Shown: positions 60,945 through 64,000 of the stretch, piece by piece
Numbering within the stretch: position 1 is the stretch's first letter
Layout of the letters: each line of letters opens with the position of its first letter
Source: Rhizophagus clarus
Taxonomy: Eukaryota; Glomeromycota; Glomeromycetes; Glomerales; Glomeraceae
Reading direction: 5' to 3'
NCBI GenBank assembly: GCA_015698045.1
Contig: BLAL01000319.1
Span: 1,178,001-1,242,000 of the forward strand
Length of the DNA stretch: 64,000 nucleotides
The notes under the pieces: generated by a model
The model's database searches: none
What the model was told of the DNA's origin: nothing
What the model saw: only the letters and a program-made list of their open reading frames with translations
Program-made: the position numbers and the translations under genes

Positions 60945-62861
60945 TTAATGATCGACAAGTGATCTGACATGACCGCTGACTGATATTATAAATTTCTCGA
61001 TCCAAAGACTTTTTAAGTACTTTTTTGCATTTTCGTATCCTTGATTTGCAGATTCATTATACCAATAAATTGCTTTTTCTATATTTCTTGCAACTCCGTA
61101 TCCTTTTTCATACATTAAAGCAAGATTGTATTGTGCTACTTCACTTCCATAATTTGCTGCATTTTGATATAATTCAAATGCTTTTTGCTTATTAATTTTA
61201 GTTCCAATACCTTCATCATAACAATAACCCAACATCATAATCCCATCTGGATATCCTTTATCGGCTGATTTCTGAAATAATTCAAATGCTTTGTCATAAT
61301 CCTTTTTAACGCCATCTCCATATATATAGCAAAGACCAAGATTATTCATAGCTTTTATATTTCCATTATTTGCAGCTTTTTCATACCAATAAAAAGCCTT
61401 TTTTAAATCTTTATCGGTTCCTGATCCATTTTTATAGCAATATCCAATACTGTTTTGTCCACATGGTAAATTTTTATTAGCTGCTTTTTCGTAATATTCA
61501 AAAGCTACTTTTTCATTTTTTGTAGTTCCATGTCCATCTAGAAAACTTTCACCAACAAAATATTGAGCTAATTTATGATCTTGTGCTGATGCACCAATAA
61601 ATAATTTAAATGCTTCACTATAATTCTTGCTGGTTGCAATTCCATGATAATTGAAATATCCAGATAAAAAAATAAAACTTGTATGAATTTTATTATTTAC
61701 TAACCAATTATAAAATTTCTGTGAATTTATATTATGATCATTAAAATATTCAATAACTTCCTGCTTTTCTAATTTCCTATCAATTCCTTCATTTAATAGC
61801 TTATAAATAAAATTATTTATTTCGTCAGCTATTATGCTATAAGTTTTTTCAGTCGAAAAATTTTCTCGTTCATTTGATGTTGCAACAATGGAATCGATTT
61901 CTTTAGTCATATTTGGCTCTGAATTATTATTTGGCTGATTTATAAAATACTTAATTAGATTTTCACGTAAATCTTTTGGTAAAATCTTTTTATACGGATA
62001 AATTTTGTCTGAAAATTCTTTATGGCTCAAATTAAAGAAATTAATAAATGGAATTAGTTGTTGTAAAGTATTCTTTAAGGTATTAAAATCATCTTTTGAA
62101 TACCTAGAAGGGTCTGAAGGAAGTTCTGGATTCTGAGCAACACCCCATTTAAGCACATAATCCCAAACTTGCATAACATTAATTTTAATATTATCATGTT
62201 GAATAAGAGAAATTAAGCAATTTTCTGAAAGTGAATTGAAATCGATTGAATTAAAAATTTTTTCTGGTTCTTTAGACATGAATTCAACACAAAAATTTTG
62301 TAATTTTAAGAAAGAATTATTCTCAAAACTTGTTTTATATATCAAGTTAAAATTTTGTTCCATCCAATTTTTTTTATTTTCAATCAAAAATAATTGTAAA
62401 TGAGTGATTAATTCTTGAAGATTAAGTTCATTAGAAGCAACCAAAATTTTAATTATATCAGAAGTATCATATTCTTCTAGAGAAAGCCTTCCTCCATAAA
62501 TATACCTAAAAAAACAAGAAAGCTTATTTTCGTAAATTTTTTTTTTTTTTTTTTTTTTTTACAAAAAAAAGTCGTTATTGATAGTACATTATTTTAATAC
62601 TCACCTTAAGACCATTTGAAAAATTTCAGGTGGAATATTTGGCAACTTAACATGTGTCAAAGCACCGACATTTTTCTTAACATTAGTTGATAAAATTCTT
62701 CGCAAATAAGGGGAACGGTAATTTAAAATAACCATATGAGCACGAAAAATTTTTACGTAAGGGTCATTACCAACTTCAATTGTTATATCATAAAATTCAT
62801 TATCTTCTAAAATTTCAAGTAAATTTTGAGATAAATTTGGTAAAAATTTATTATCGTACAT
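60945..62861 (-). CDS. BTB-BACK-Sel1 repeat protein, copy BS9 (longest)
   Basis: Exons 62861-62605 and 62505-60945 with a 99-bp intron that contains an unbroken T run of about 25 encode 605 aa. Exon 1 is two codons short in the charged loop (VKKNVGALTHV). BACK has VWDYVLKWGVAQNPELP and FNLSHKEFSDKIYPYKK, text that BS5 also carries. After six Sel1 repeats (last AIYWYNESANQGYENAKKYL) the usual LQINN end is replaced by a divergent tail, LWIEKFIISVSGHVRSLVDH. This suggests the normal stop was lost and translation runs into flanking DNA, or that the 3' end was exchanged. Everything else is intact. Confidence 0.87.
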
Positions 62862-62935
62862 TATAGCTGACTTCGACTTTCAAAGTATAATGGGAAACTT
62901 TATACGATGATATTTATATTTATTTGGTAAGTTTC

Positions 62936-62955
62936 AGAATCTTCGGTCCAGAATC
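62936..62955 (-). promoter_or_regulatory. Truncated upstream block of BS9
   Basis: GGTAAGTTTCAGAATCTTCG is kept 75-94 bp before the ATG, then homology stops: the CCCGAGAGATACCG half and CCAAT boxes are replaced by unrelated sequence. BS9 therefore lacks most of the shared promoter. Confidence 0.5.
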
Positions 62956-62959
62956 ACAT

Positions 62960-63698
62960 ATTTAGTCGGCTCTGTTTCTATCATATGAAAATTATAAATC
63001 CATACTATTTGATTCGCCAATAAATGTTGTGTAGTATATAAAATGAAAAAACTCTTTCCTGTTGATCCAAAAACCAAAATACACCTTTTAAGAAACCGAC
63101 GAAAGTTCGTTATACCGTCTATTACATAGTGCTCCTTTTTCACCTTTCGGCGCCTTTAGGAGCCTGAGGGAAAAGTTTTCGGTGTCTTTTTGCCCTTTTT
63201 TTTTTTAATATTTTCCACTTTTTACGTTTTTGGTTCGTACTTCCCTTTTTTACGAGTTTTTCCTTCACTTTGAACCCTTACGATGTTACTTTATCACCTA
63301 CAATATCGACTCTATTACATTTTCTGAGTTGATAAATAAATATTTTACACTTTTATGACTGTTACTCTTTCACTATGTCACTTTCAAAAATCACCCACTT
63401 TCCTACCGACAAAAATTATTGTCTCCATAGGGCCTGTTCGTTTTCACGTGACTAAACCAGACACTAGAGGGGACAATAGCATTTATGAATCATACAGAAA
63501 TCGAAGTTGCTTTATTATGTTGACCCCATCACCAATCATCTTACTTTATCATTACACCCAACGATAAGCCTTTCTATATCCCTTTTAATTCAAGTTTACG
63601 CTTCCCTAATATGAAATTTCGTATTTCACACGTTTTTTTCAAATACAAAGAGTTATTCCATCCCGTATACAATGACCCGCCGTTCTGATAAAAAGTCT
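62960..63698. other. Unassigned sequence upstream of BS9
   Basis: Less AT-biased than the spacers. Open frames at 62934-63143 (minus) and 63355-63567 (plus) have no recognised motif. It includes a C/T-rich stretch at 63126-63250. It is unrelated to family spacer sequence, marking the right end of the array. Confidence 0.35.
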
Positions 63699-63840
63699 AG
63701 TATTAAATACCAGATTTTCCTATATTTTATACTAGATTTTCCTATATTTTATATTAGATAAGTCTATATTTTATATTAGATAAGTCTATATTTTATACTA
63801 GATCAGATCTATATTTTAATATAGATCGCCCAATATTTTA
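63699..63840. repeat. 22-bp minisatellite
   Basis: About five tandem units of CCTATATTTTATACTAGATT / TCTATATTTTATATTAGATA type, each about 22 bp. Neighbouring units differ mainly in the TTTTC versus TAAGT spacer and in one C/T position. Typical replication-slippage array. Confidence 0.8.
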
Positions 63841-64000
63841 TACCGGACTAATTTGTTAAGCTTCACATGATTATCACCCGTCTATCTGCACAGCATTATA
63901 AGAAACTCCTTTTTCCATTAAGTAGTGATTGTCATATTTATACACAATTTATTGGGGTGTCTACAATAAGTTTAATCATAAACATAGGAGAAGCTCCTTA

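Overview
The window is about three-quarters A+T with no operon structure. It has short GT-AG introns (63-100 bp), homopolymer-rich spacers and many TIR transposons. The dominant genes are a tandem family of BTB/POZ-BACK proteins whose C-terminus is a Sel1-like repeat (SLR) array. This combination, with BTB-TLD relics and a Sel1 relic fused to a hAT transposase N-terminus, fits an arbuscular mycorrhizal fungus (Glomeromycotina, Rhizophagus-like). That assignment is inference from gene families; no marker gene is present.

Layout: 1-4 kb holds a hAT transposase remnant and two TIR elements, one carrying a tRNA-like Pol III box pair. 4.2-6.2 kb holds BTB-Sel1 copy BS1 (-). 6.4-13 kb is mostly featureless. 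13.15-14.40 kb holds a three-exon gene of unknown function (366 aa, lysine-rich tail), the only clear non-repeat gene. 16.75-18.04 kb holds a broken hAT/BED-Sel1 chimera. 19.8-20.3 kb holds a BTB...TLD relic. 21.7-51.5 kb is the main array: BS2, BS3 (pseudogene), BS4 and BS5 (pseudogene) on -, BS6 and BS7 on +, BS8 on -. 51.9-54.8 kb holds two MITEs and a second BTB-BACK...TLD relic. 57.1-60.0 kb holds a long TIR element with a hAT MITE nested in it. 60.9-62.9 kb holds BS9 (-). The window ends in a 22-bp minisatellite.

Seven copies (BS1, 2, 4, 6, 7, 8, 9) have an intact frame after removing one phase-2 intron at the same codon. They encode 560-605 aa: BTB split by the intron, BACK, a linker, then about six 36-residue Sel1 repeats. 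Members sit in a repeating unit of about 3.1-3.3 kb that includes a conserved spacer and a conserved promoter block (ATCGGCCCGAGAGATACCG-like dyad, then CCAAT box). Copies are mosaics of one another, which suggests gene conversion or unequal exchange. BS6-BS7 are inverted, and both inversion edges carry one half of the same split TIR element. Several MITEs are flanked by perfect 8-bp duplications, and paralogous spacers supply the matching empty sites.

Functionally, BTB-BACK proteins are typically CUL3 ubiquitin-ligase adaptors and Sel1 repeats are protein-binding solenoids. The array therefore reads as a fast-diversifying set of candidate substrate adaptors. The two relics keep a TLD end where the intact genes have Sel1 repeats, which suggests the family arose by swapping its C-terminal module. 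Function and direction of the swap are inference.
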